Of a stretch of DNA of 64,000 bases, positions 1-9,500 are shown piece by piece. The first letter of the stretch is position 1; each line of letters starts with the position of its first letter. Source of the DNA: Capsaspora owczarzaki ATCC 30864 (Eukaryota; Opisthokonta; Filasterea); contig NW_011887310.1 of assembly GCF_000151315.2 (NCBI RefSeq), positions 1,599-65,598 of the forward strand. The letters run 5' to 3'. The notes below the pieces were generated by a model. It worked only from the letters and a program-made list of their open reading frames with translations, ran no database searches and had not been told where the DNA came from. The translations under genes were made by a program, and so were the position numbers.

Positions 1-515
1 ATCAAAAAAATCACACAGCCGACGGAAAACACGCCTGCACCAGACACTCTAAACTGCTTTCGCCTGGATCTGCTCTCTGGATGGAGCTACACGAACGCTC
101 GTTGCAGTGTTCGAATGTACACACGCAGGACAATACACTGTCAAAGGCACAGAGCCCAGGGACGCGTTTTTATCGAGCTCGACGCAACGGGGTAGACCGG
201 TAAAACGGTTTCTTTTTTCACTGTGGAACCCGGTTATTTCACTCATGCATTACACACGTTAGCACTACACCCCAAATATTATGTCATGGCACACGACTCT
301 AGGCCTTCGAAAGCGAAATTCAAGTCGGCCCAAGAAGCAGCCAACAATGAAAGCTTGTTTATTGGCGCACACTGCTCGCTCGGTGTAACCTTTGACTTTG
401 TTTCCATTGTAAAAATATATTTACAAGGGATCCGAACCAGGCAACGACTAACTACCGCGGATTTGCCAGTGATACGATCAAGGAAAGTGACCGATTTGCG
501 CTCACTCATTTTTTT
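1..515. other. Left-edge sequence, no gene recognised
   Basis: Open frames here overlap on both strands and resemble no family I know. A CACTGTGG motif at 219 could be the left end of the CACTA-like element that follows, but no convincing partner was found. Confidence 0.4.
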
Positions 516-2334
516 ATGTCTCAAGCTTGGCGTTCCTTTGAGCGGTGCATCTGCAGCCAGTGCGGAGACGACTTTCACAAAGATCCATGTACTTCGGTAC
601 ACGTATGGATGACAGATGAAGCGAGAAGTCGCCATCGCCAGAGCAATCAGCCGAACACGGGAGTCTGCCCATGTCATTACTGCACCGTGTCGGCCATCAA
701 GCAGTTCGCTTTTGGCAACGGCCCTTTCAAGCAAGTTAACCGGTCAACTTTCTACAACCACACCAAAACACGTCCATATGCAACCGTCGCTTCTGTCCTC
801 GAGGAATTCCCCGCGATGCAACAGCGCTTCGAGGCGCACTTTGGAGTGGGGCAAACTGTTCCCATAGAGGTAGATCCTGCTCTCTCGGGTCCGCCACCGC
901 TCGTATCCGAGCCAGCTGCCATGGAAGTGGATGACTACGGTGATGACTCTGGCGACATTTCTCGAGACTCAATGGTAAGGGTTGCCGCGAAGCTCGCAAC
1001 GAGCGGTGCGAGCACAAACAGTCATCACTCATCCTTCTGTTCTTCTGTTCTTAGGATGTCGAACGCGACAATGACAATGATTACGAAACGGAAGGCGAAG
1101 CTAACGAAGCTGACGTTACTGAGAACGATGCCACGAACAACGCCACGAGCGAGCCGACTGCACCACCGGCAGCGCCCGAACCCGAACCACAACCGACAAG
1201 CCCTAACGATCGCCTGGCTGCTGCATACCGGCTTCTTATCCAGTCTCTGCATAGCATCAAAGATAAAGTCACAAAAGTTGTCTTCATCAACATAAACGCC
1301 TGGAATCCATCAACTGGCCTTCCTTTGTTATGCGGAAGCCTCGACAGTGCACTGTCTACCACAAGTCGTACAATGCCGAGGAGATGCTCAACTTCGTCCT
1401 GGTTTGCGGCAAGCACATCTTTCTGGGATTGGTGACCAAGAGCGTGCAAAACATCTGGTGGAACTTTTCAGAAATGACGCGAATCGCCATGTCCAAGGTG
1501 GTTCAGGTCGACAACGACTCGATTACCTCGCTCGCGAAACTGTCAAACGAGACCATCAAGAGCGTTGCTGCAGTCTTTGGGACTTGTCATGTGCCCATTA
1601 CTACCCACCATCTGTCCCATCTGGCCTGGGCTTGCCAGCAACACGGCCCGCCTGCACATGTATCGACATTTCCGTTCGAGCGCGCAATCAACCGCTACGG
1701 CCGCCTCATCCGTCCTGGTCCACATGATGACATTGTTCCAAGACTGGTAGCCAGAATAGTCAAGCACGTCGACGATGTGGTTCCCTACGTTGCTGGTCGC
1801 GAGTTTGGCGTGCTGACTCGCTGTCCTGTTACTCCAGAGAAGGTCGATAACATCGTGACCAGTGTGCTCACACGCGAGAATAGAGGTTCGCCTGTTACGG
1901 TCTTCACAGCGGCCCTGCGGAGGGCGCAACTCCAGGGACAAGTTCACGCGTTCAAAACGTTGAAGATGTCATTGTGGGGCTCGCGATCTGTTTCGCTCGC
2001 CAAGGTCGGCTGCGAGGCCGTTCTTCAGATTGGGCCCGTGTTTGCCAAGCCAGCCATGTTTTGGCGTGTCGAGCAAACGATCTACGTTGAGATTGAAGTG
2101 TACTACCGGCCGACCGGTTTCGAGTATGGCAGAAATCCCGTTTACACGTCACGGACCCCCCACACCCACGAAATCGCGCTTCTCGAACCATTTGGCTGCA
2201 GCGGCTACTGTCACGCATTAACACCCGACCAACTCGAGGGGCTGAGGCAGACATTCCCACTGGAAGACCGTCCGTCAAGCTTAAATGAAAACCTATTCAT
2301 CTTCGTTCCATGGCATTTGAATATGCGTGACTAA
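516..2334 (+). pseudogene. CACTA (EnSpm-like) transposase remnant without catalytic core
   Basis: Two blocks typical of CACTA-superfamily transposases are present. Block 1 (516-974) encodes a Cys/His-rich N-terminus with CICSQCG and then RSTFYNH, the zinc-binding region that opens these proteins. A GT-AG intron at 975-1054 joins it in frame to an acidic stretch from 1055. Block 2 (1330-2334, 334 aa) is a C-terminal DUF4218-like region; the H-x2-HLAW segment followed by STFPFERAINRYGRLIRP matches the conserved HL...FPFE pattern of that domain. The DDE catalytic core that should lie between them (several hundred residues) is missing. The two blocks are also in different frames, with the reading frame from block 1 closing at about 1435. 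It is an internally deleted, inactive DNA transposon copy. Family level is fairly sure; the element ends are not. Confidence 0.65.
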
Positions 2335-3257
2335 TAGGTGTTCATTGTTGAGTGTATTTGTCTATATTCTAATAGAATGAGAGCTATATCCTGAGTGGAG
2401 ATGCGGTGCAATTGGTGCAATCGGTGCAGTCATTTGGCTGGCGGGGCTCGACAGCGCTCCTGCGTCTATCCGACCGTCCCCGTCCGCCCTCGCCTCGAAA
2501 ACAAGGTTTCCAGACCCGTGTCACATCATCCGACATGTAAAGGCGCGAGCTGAGCTTGCCTGGAGCGCAGGAGCATGGTTGTGCTGATCCCAATGGTCCG
2601 CCAGCCAATCCAGCCTCATCGTCGGTTTGCGGTCCAGCACGGTCCCTGCTGTCCGAATTCAACAACAGTGCACTACAATCGACACATATATCACAGTGCA
2701 AGTGAAAAAAGCGAGCCAAACTGACGAATTCGAGTCTCAAGACGATGAGGGGAAAACGAGCGAAAAAACTGGACTGACCGGAATCCGGTAAAATTTTCCA
2801 CTGTGCTTGTTGTTGATGTGTTTTTGATTGTTTTTCTAGTTTGTATGGTTGCTGGTTTGTTGTTTCCTTTGATTTTTCAATTTTTTTCGATTTCGCCCCA
2901 TTCTTCGTCCGCGCATGACTTTTGCTGCTGGACGAGTTGCGAGTTATTTGTTTTTATTCTTCTTCGACATGACACCTCGTTTGTTTTCTATATTGTCCAA
3001 TTTCTGCTGTAGTCGTTTGCTCTCAACCCGAACACTTTGGTTTGGCGCTTTTCGTTTGATTCTTCTTTGTTGCGTTGGTGGTCCAAGCGCAGCTCGAACG
3101 ACTTTTTTCCCAGGAACGCTTCACTTCCTTTGTTCGTTTGCTTCTCGTACGCTGTTTTCGTGTTTGCGCATGCTCCATGCATTTTGCGTTCCTTGTCACG
3201 CGAGTGTCACAATGCTCCCATAGTTCTTTAACGTTTTCACTTTATTCAAACATTTGC
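2335..3257. other. Intergenic, T-rich, nothing recognised
   Basis: The first half (2384-2740) is GC-richer with a random-looking open frame; 2800-3240 is strongly T-rich. No domain, RNA or repeat was recognised. It probably holds the decayed right end of the CACTA copy and the 3' flank of the LRR gene. Confidence 0.4.
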
Positions 3258-4737
3258 TTATTCATCGTCCGCTGGCGACTTTACATCGATCCAATCTTCT
3301 CTGTCTGCAATTCCGAGCAGAAGCTTCTGTAGCTCCTGCTCCTTCGCAGCGCGCAGTTGCCTTTCGTCAGCGAGCTCCTGATCCTTCACCGCGAGCTCCT
3401 GCTCCTTCATCGCGAGCTTCTGCCGTTCGTCAGCGAGCTCATGATTTTTGGCCGCGAGCTTCTGCCGTTCGTCAGCGAGCTCTTGATCTTTGGCAGCCAA
3501 CTCGGAGCGCAATTGCTGATTTTCAGTTGCAAGAGTGACGGGACTCTGAGGCTCAATGCTTGCGGCTGTCGCGGCATTCAGCGCCGACGTGGCGGGCGAC
3601 GGCTCTTTCTTGGGTTGGACTCTGTTCAACAATAGTTTCAGCCAATGCATCTAACCGTTGTGTTGCGCATTTTTCTTCTTGCGAATACTCAGAGTCTTAC
3701 CTCATGTTCTTCCAGGTAGTGCCTTTATTGCCCGTTTGTGTCAGTGCATCGATTGCACCTCGGGACAAGAAGTTCCCGTCCAGGCTGTTGTCGGATGATT
3801 CATAGCATGAGTCTCGTGACCGTCCGAGCATTTTACGCAATCAATCTTTACTCAAGCGTCTTCAGTGTCTTGTTCACTTTGAGTGCCTGAACAATCGATG
3901 GAACTGCGGCATCGCCTATTTCATTGTGCCACAGACTGTCCGTCCCGTCCCATCAGTGAGCCACTCTTGCTGTCTCTCTCCTGTAGTCACCCACGCGCGC
4001 TTTAGTGGCAGTGTATTGCCGTACCGGAGGTGAGTAAGCGTTGTGTTCACTTTGAGTGCCTCGGCAATCGCTTGCGCTCCGGCATCACCAATCTGATTGC
4101 CGCTCAGACTGCTCATACCCTCCAGCAGTCAGTACACACAATACCTTGCTGAGTCACCCACTCACATGCATCAGTCAAATCGAGATGCCTTACACGAGAA
4201 AAGCCAGCTTAGTGTTCACTTTGAGTGCCTCAGCCATCGCTTGAGCGCCGGCATCGCCAATGTGATTCCAGCCGAGACTGCCCATCCGCTCCACTCTTAG
4301 TGCCTTTTGCTGAATAGTCTCCCACTCCAGTAAATCCGTCCGACTGAGATGCCTTACTCGAGAAAAGTCAGCCTGGTGTTCACTTTGAGTGTCTCAGCAA
4401 CCGCGCGCGCTCCAACTTCGCGAATCTGATTGAAGAGCAAACTGTCCGTACAATCCATAGATAAGCTCTCTGAATGCTCTGCTGGATCACAAGCACAAAC
4501 ACACATGACTTACTGGATCATGGTCACTGTCGTGTTCACCTTGAGTGCCTCAGCAATCGCCAGTGCTTCAGCGTCGCCAATCTCTCTGTCGGACAGACTG
4601 TTCCCTCATTTCGTCAGTGCACCCACTGCCACATTCATTCCAATAAACTTGGCTTCGTACATGACTGTGTCGGGCTCACTCGAGACTTCGTCATACAGCT
4701 CGCGCTGCGTCTGATTCATTTTCGCATACATCAGCAT
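3258..4737 (-). pseudogene. LRR ribonuclease-inhibitor-type protein with coiled-coil C-terminus, one in-frame stop
   Basis: Exons in plus coordinates: 4514-4737, 4358-4441, 4194-4277, 4025-4108, 3852-3935, 3701-3784 and 3258-3621. The first exon runs from ATG 4737 (or 4719) through MNQTQRELYDEV into the first repeat. The five internal exons are each exactly 84 bp, phase 2 on both sides. The first four carry one 28-residue LRR of the pattern SLSGNQIGDAGAQAIAEALK; the fifth (3701-3784) is a weaker end-cap repeat. The last exon is a coiled coil of repeated KDQELADERQKLAA-like heptads with a TAA at 3258. Introns have clean GT-AG ends. A TGA (4606-4608) interrupts the first exon in the same frame as the LRR that follows. 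The start is only 55 bp from a Tc1/mariner insertion. The call may change to an intact gene if the TGA is an assembly error or an unseen intron removes it. Such proteins usually act as intracellular binding scaffolds; no specific role is claimed. Confidence 0.7.
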
Positions 4738-4794
4738 TCGAAGTGTGGTCAATCAACACAGCGAAAAACAGAGACTGCCTTCCGAACAGACGTA
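4738..4794. other. Short spacer between LRR gene start and transposon, with TA target site
   Basis: Only 55 bp separate the LRR start codon from the TA duplication at 4793-4794 that borders the Tc1/mariner element. If this gene had a promoter, it now lies in or beyond the transposon. Confidence 0.6.
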
Positions 4795-4825
4795 CTATCA
4801 CCCAAAAACAGATTTTTACATCGCG
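4795..4825 (+). repeat. Terminal inverted repeat, left end of Tc1/mariner
   Basis: Starts directly after the TA at 4793-4794. It is the reverse complement of the right end apart from a short indel in the A-run. Confidence 0.9.
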
Positions 4826-5085
4826 TTGTTTTCCCACTCCTCACCCCGCCCTGCGACCGTTTTGACCACAAATCTCCCTTTTCCCTCTCTACTGCATGTA
4901 TATATGTACCTTCTATGTGTTTAGAGTGAGAGGAGCGGAGGGGTGATGACTGGTACGACGGGGGAAGGAGAAAGGATGCAAAAAGGGACAAAACGCGATC
5001 GTCCAAAAAAGGGACTTTTTGGCGTTCTTTTTTCAACTTTCACAAACACAACACCATACGGACGCATGAGCCCCACCAAACCATT

Positions 5086-6204
5086 TCAATACTTGGTATA
5101 ACCACCATGGGCATCCAAAACTGCTTTGATGCGGCGCGGCATGGATGAAATGAGCGAGGTGCAGACCTCGACGGTGAGGACCTTGTGGTAGACCTCTTGG
5201 AAGCGCTCCCAGAGCATGTCTTGGTTTGTGATCTCCCGCTGCTTGTACACAGCGTTCTTGACCATGTTCCACGCATGCTCGATGGGGTTGAGGTCGGGGG
5301 AGTTCGCAGGCCACTCCAAGAGGGTGAGGTTCTGGTTGTTGAACCATTTCATCACGTCCTTCCGCTTGTGACAGGGCGCGTTGTCCTGCATGAAAATCAG
5401 GTTTGGGTCGTTTCCCCAAGCGGCCAGACTGTCTTTCAACTCCTCATTCAGAACGGAGAGGTAGACGTCGCCGTTCATGCGGTCGCCGAGCTCGGAGAAG
5501 AAGGAGATGCCGTAACGCGAAATCGCTCCCCACACATTGATGTGCCCTCCTCCGAACTTGACAGTGCCCTGGACCGACCTGTCGTCGAGCGGTGCACCCA
5601 CACACGCCACAAACAGACAGAGTTGTTGTTCCTGTACAGGTAGAGAGCGGTCTCGTCGGAAAAAACGACGTTCAACCAGGCCTCTACGGTCCAATTGGCG
5701 TGAGCGGGCGAAAGCCAGTCGGGCGTTTTTATGGCGCTGCAGCAGCCTCGCCTTTTTGACCTTCGCCGCACAAAAGAGACCCTCCCGCCGCAGCCCGTTC
5801 CTGATCGTATCTGTAGTGACATCACAGAGCTTCCATTTGCGCATGGTGGCGGCGACTTCGGTAGCTGTCTGCGACTCTCCGGTCTTAATCTGCTGCACGA
5901 TGTTTACGGCGGCAGTCGAAGAAACCTTGGTCGGACGTCCAGATCGCGGCGAATCCTGCGTCCCGCCCCTCGCCGAGTAGCGTACATGGATTGCACGCAC
6001 TGTGTGCCAAAGGAGACCGAGTTGGTCGGCGATCTGGCGGTAGGAGAGGCCGGCTTTGTGCAGCTCCAACACGTTCGACCGAATGACCTCCCTACTCGGC
6101 TTGATGACAGTGGGCTTCGGCGGCGATGGTGGGGATACATTGCCGCGTGTGACTCGCTTCACGGACGAAGACGGCGGGGACGAGGCACGAGTAGAACGAG
6201 CCAT
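5086..6204 (-). pseudogene. Tc1-family DD34E transposase, frame-shifted
   Basis: The start ATG is at 6204 (MARSTRASSPP) and the TGA at 5086-5088. An N-terminal helix-turn-helix pair (SYRQIADQLGL, then TTDTIRNGLRREG) precedes the catalytic domain. The second and third catalytic residues lie in QDNAPCH and SPDLNPIEHAW with 34 residues between them, the Tc1 DD34E signature. The first catalytic Asp (VVFSDETALYLY) lies in another frame: the reading frame shifts near 5705 and returns near 5590, so about 40 residues are out of frame in the long open frame. The reference frame continues to a normal C-terminus. Two indels therefore inactivate an otherwise full-length transposase, suggesting a fairly young but dead copy. 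Confidence 0.9.
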
Positions 6205-6438
6205 GGGGGCGTCGGACTGTGGAAATGAGAGAAAAAGGCGGGAAAAATTCAATCCAAAGCGCGCGCTTTGTTTCGATGTTGTTCCGCATCCACGCGGTCC
6301 CCACACGCACACTTCTCTTCCCGTCCCCGCTCCTCATCATTTTCCGATGTAGGGTACACCGACGCACACCCCACATGTGAAATAGGGCGAACTACCCGTC
6401 GTCACACGGAGATGGAGACTGAATTAACCAAAACAAAT

Positions 6439-6468
6439 CGCGATGTAAAAAACTTTTTTGGGTGATAG
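6439..6468 (-). repeat. Terminal inverted repeat, right end of Tc1/mariner
   Basis: Ends in GGGTGATAG directly before the TA at 6469-6470; pairs with 4795-4825. Confidence 0.9.
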
Positions 6469-6515
6469 TAACAAGTTGCACAACAACAAGAACACGAGCT
6501 CCACTTGATGTGCTT

Positions 6516-9500
6516 TCAAAGCATCGCACCAATTTCGCGGCTGCTCGTCCCGCCATCAATGCTCTTCATGGCTTTGACAAGCTGAGAAAAGCTCGGTCGG
6601 TATTCCGGGGTAATGTTCCAGCAACTCATCATCATGTTGTAGAGCTCTGGCATGCAACTTTCTGGCTGGGGCAGACGACCACCAGCCTGCACATGAGCCA
6701 GCGTATCCATGCCGTTCATCTCACCGTACGGCCTTGCGCCGTAACTAGAGCATTCCCCTACCAACAAGCACCAACGCAAGTGAGATGCAAGCACATAGTT
6801 CACGAGCAAATGGCACGCTCTACTCACAGGCTGTCACACCAAACGACCAAACATCGGACATGGTCGAGAACTTTCGGAAATTCAGTGTTTCCGGTGCCAT
6901 CCACTACAAATGCAAAGTTCAACAAAATCAGCGTCAGGCCAGCAAACAGCAACCTCGTTCACACCCTCAACTAACCTTCACGGGAAGTTTGCCACGCGTT
7001 TGCATTCGATAATAATCGTTCTCGTCGGCCAGCTCGCGAGAAAGCCCAAAATCAGCAATCTTGACCACCATTCCTTGTCCTACGAGACAATTGCGCGCGG
7101 CGAGATCACGATGCACAAAGTGGAGCGTACCCAGATACTCCATGCCAAGTGCAATCTGGCGAATGGCATGGATCTGCTCGTTCTGTGTCCACTCGAACGA
7201 CTGCTTTTTGGACTTTTGCAGCAGCGTCCGCAAGTCGCCGTACTGCACGAATTCAAGCAGAACGAGGTGCGGCTCTGACTCGACAAGAGCCGCGAGCAGG
7301 CGCACGACATTCGGATGCACAAATGGCGCCATCAACTTGGCCTCGCTCTCAAAGTCCTTGCGGGATTTCTCGTCTGCATCAGACTTGAGAGACTTGACGG
7401 CAACTTGCACGGATTCGGAAACTGTAGGTCCAAGCAAGGCTTGAGCTCGTGGCGGCAACACGTTGGACGGCACTTGCCCAAGGGATACATCGCCAAAGTT
7501 GCCACTAGCAAGGTGCTTCACAATGGTCAAGCCTTCACGAATGCGACGAGAGTTGCTGCCAGCGACATACGCGCTTGCATAATCGTAGACCACCTCTGGA
7601 GAGGTACTAGTAGTCGAAATGGCCTGGTAAACAGGCTCTGGCTGTTTTTGACCGACCGCAGCGTAAGCAGCGATGTCCTCGTCTTTGTGAGATCCGATTG
7701 CACGGGGCAGAGGAGAGATTGTCATTTCCACAGCCTCTTGATAGATGGGACCAGCAGAGTCCTTTGGTCGTGCAACTGAACGTCGTTGCGAACGCCGGCG
7801 TCGCAACACAATGAATACGATTGCAAGCATCGCAATAACTGCAACAGAAGCGACGGCAGCAGCGATGGCAGCAGCTGGAGATGACGATGAGTCTTGCGAG
7901 CCGCCTCCACTGCCGTTTTGTGCAATAGAGGACGCAACAGATGCAGCAGACGCCGATGCTGTCGACGCAGTAGATGCCGAAAGCGCCGAGGTGGCGGAAA
8001 CAAGCGACGCAATCGAGGCAGAGGCGGCTGAGGCAGCGGAAGCAGAAGCGAAGGAAGCAAACGAAGCCGACAGAGCAGATTGAGCAGAGGCGGTCGATGC
8101 AGTCGCGCCTGATGCAGCTAAAGCAGAGACGATGGAGGCAATCGATGCGTTGGTGGCGGCCGATGCGAGGCAGTAGCCGACCATCATAACATAGTCATCA
8201 TAGCACTGAGTGCAGGGATTGGTCGAAGTGCAGGTCAGACAATTGGTTGCACAACACGCACCAGACCCAGCGGCATAGCAGGTGGCACAGGCTGTATCAC
8301 ATTCTGCAATACAACAAGTCAGTGTCATAGTGTCATGCTCACAAACGAATTACAGTCATCTCGAACACTTACTGTAGGGCTGGGATGCACTGCCGTACGT
8401 GCTTGGCGGCGCGAGAGTATTCTCACCAAAAGTCAAGTTGTTGGGGCTCAAATATGGAAACGAATACGACAGACTCAAGGCATTTTGCAGGCCCTTGAAC
8501 AGACCAGGCGGCAAAGTGGTGAAGGGATTGTCGTTCAAAGTCCTGCAAGGACCGCAATGTAAAAGTCAAGTCGATTGTGTGCATTCATGAGAGCTTTGCT
8601 TACAAGTAAGTCAGTGCAGTCAAGCCTGTGAATGTGTTTGCAGACAGGCTGCTGATCTGGTTGCTGTGCAGAGCCCTGTAGATGGAATTGCGAACGGGTG
8701 AGCCAATTGTGAATGATATTCTTCATGTTGTTGACTGCGTACAATTGCGCCAGCAAACTCAGGTCCGTCAATGAGGCGGATATGCTGGTAATCTGGTTGT
8801 TGAACAGATTCCTATGAACAAAAACAACAACAAAGAATCGCAATGGAGTGAGTCGATGATGTGATTCTTCGTGTCCTTGCTCGCTTACAACACGGTCAGC
8901 ATGGTCAGGCCGGTGAATGCGTCTGCGGGAATACTGGTGATTTGGTTGGCGTCCAGTCGCCTGCAGCAATCGTGTCGCAAAACGAGTGAGCCGTTTGGTG
9001 CGACTTTTACGCACTGTGCTGCCAACCTACAGGTAAGTTAGCGCACTCAGGCCTATGAATGCATTTGCAGAAATGCTGGTGATCTGATTGGAGAATAGGT
9101 GTCTTCAGAAAGTATCGCCAACGAGTGAGCCGTTTGTGTGACCGAATTCATAGTCTTTGTCTTTGCTTACAATTGTGTCAGCGCAGTCAGACTCGTAAGT
9201 GCGGAGACGGGAATGCTGGTGATCTGGCTCTGACCCAAATGTCTACAGACAGAGTCAAACCGAGTGAGATGCGATTTGGGTGATTCTTCATCTGGCCTTG
9301 TATGGCTTTGCTGGCTTACAGAAGAGTTAGCGCAGGCAGGCCTGTGAATGCGTTGGCGGAAATGCTGGCGATCTGATTCTGATTCAACCACCTACAAGTT
9401 GCGTCGCCAGCGAGTGTGAGCCGGTTGGGTTTGATTCTTTATGCTGTTGCTTGCTTACAATTGTGTCAGCGCCGTCAGGCCTGTAAATGAGTCAGCGGGA

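Larger units (their letters stand above)
4795..6468 (-). mobile_element. Tc1/mariner DNA transposon, about 1.67 kb, both TIRs present
   Basis: Inverted repeats of about 30 bp begin CTATCACCCAAAAA at each end (4795-4825 and 6439-6468) and end with a shared TTTTTACATCGCG block; they differ by a small indel. The element is flanked by the TA duplication typical of the superfamily (4793-4794 and 6469-6470). It encodes one transposase on the minus strand. The transposase contains frameshifts, so the copy looks non-autonomous although its ends could still be recognised in trans. Confidence 0.92.

Noticed and set aside
219-2805. CACTGTG motifs (219, and in either orientation at 2692-2698 and 2799-2805) as possible CACTA ends
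   Set aside because: Shared length is only about 7-10 bp, several equal candidates exist, and no matching 3-bp target duplication was found.
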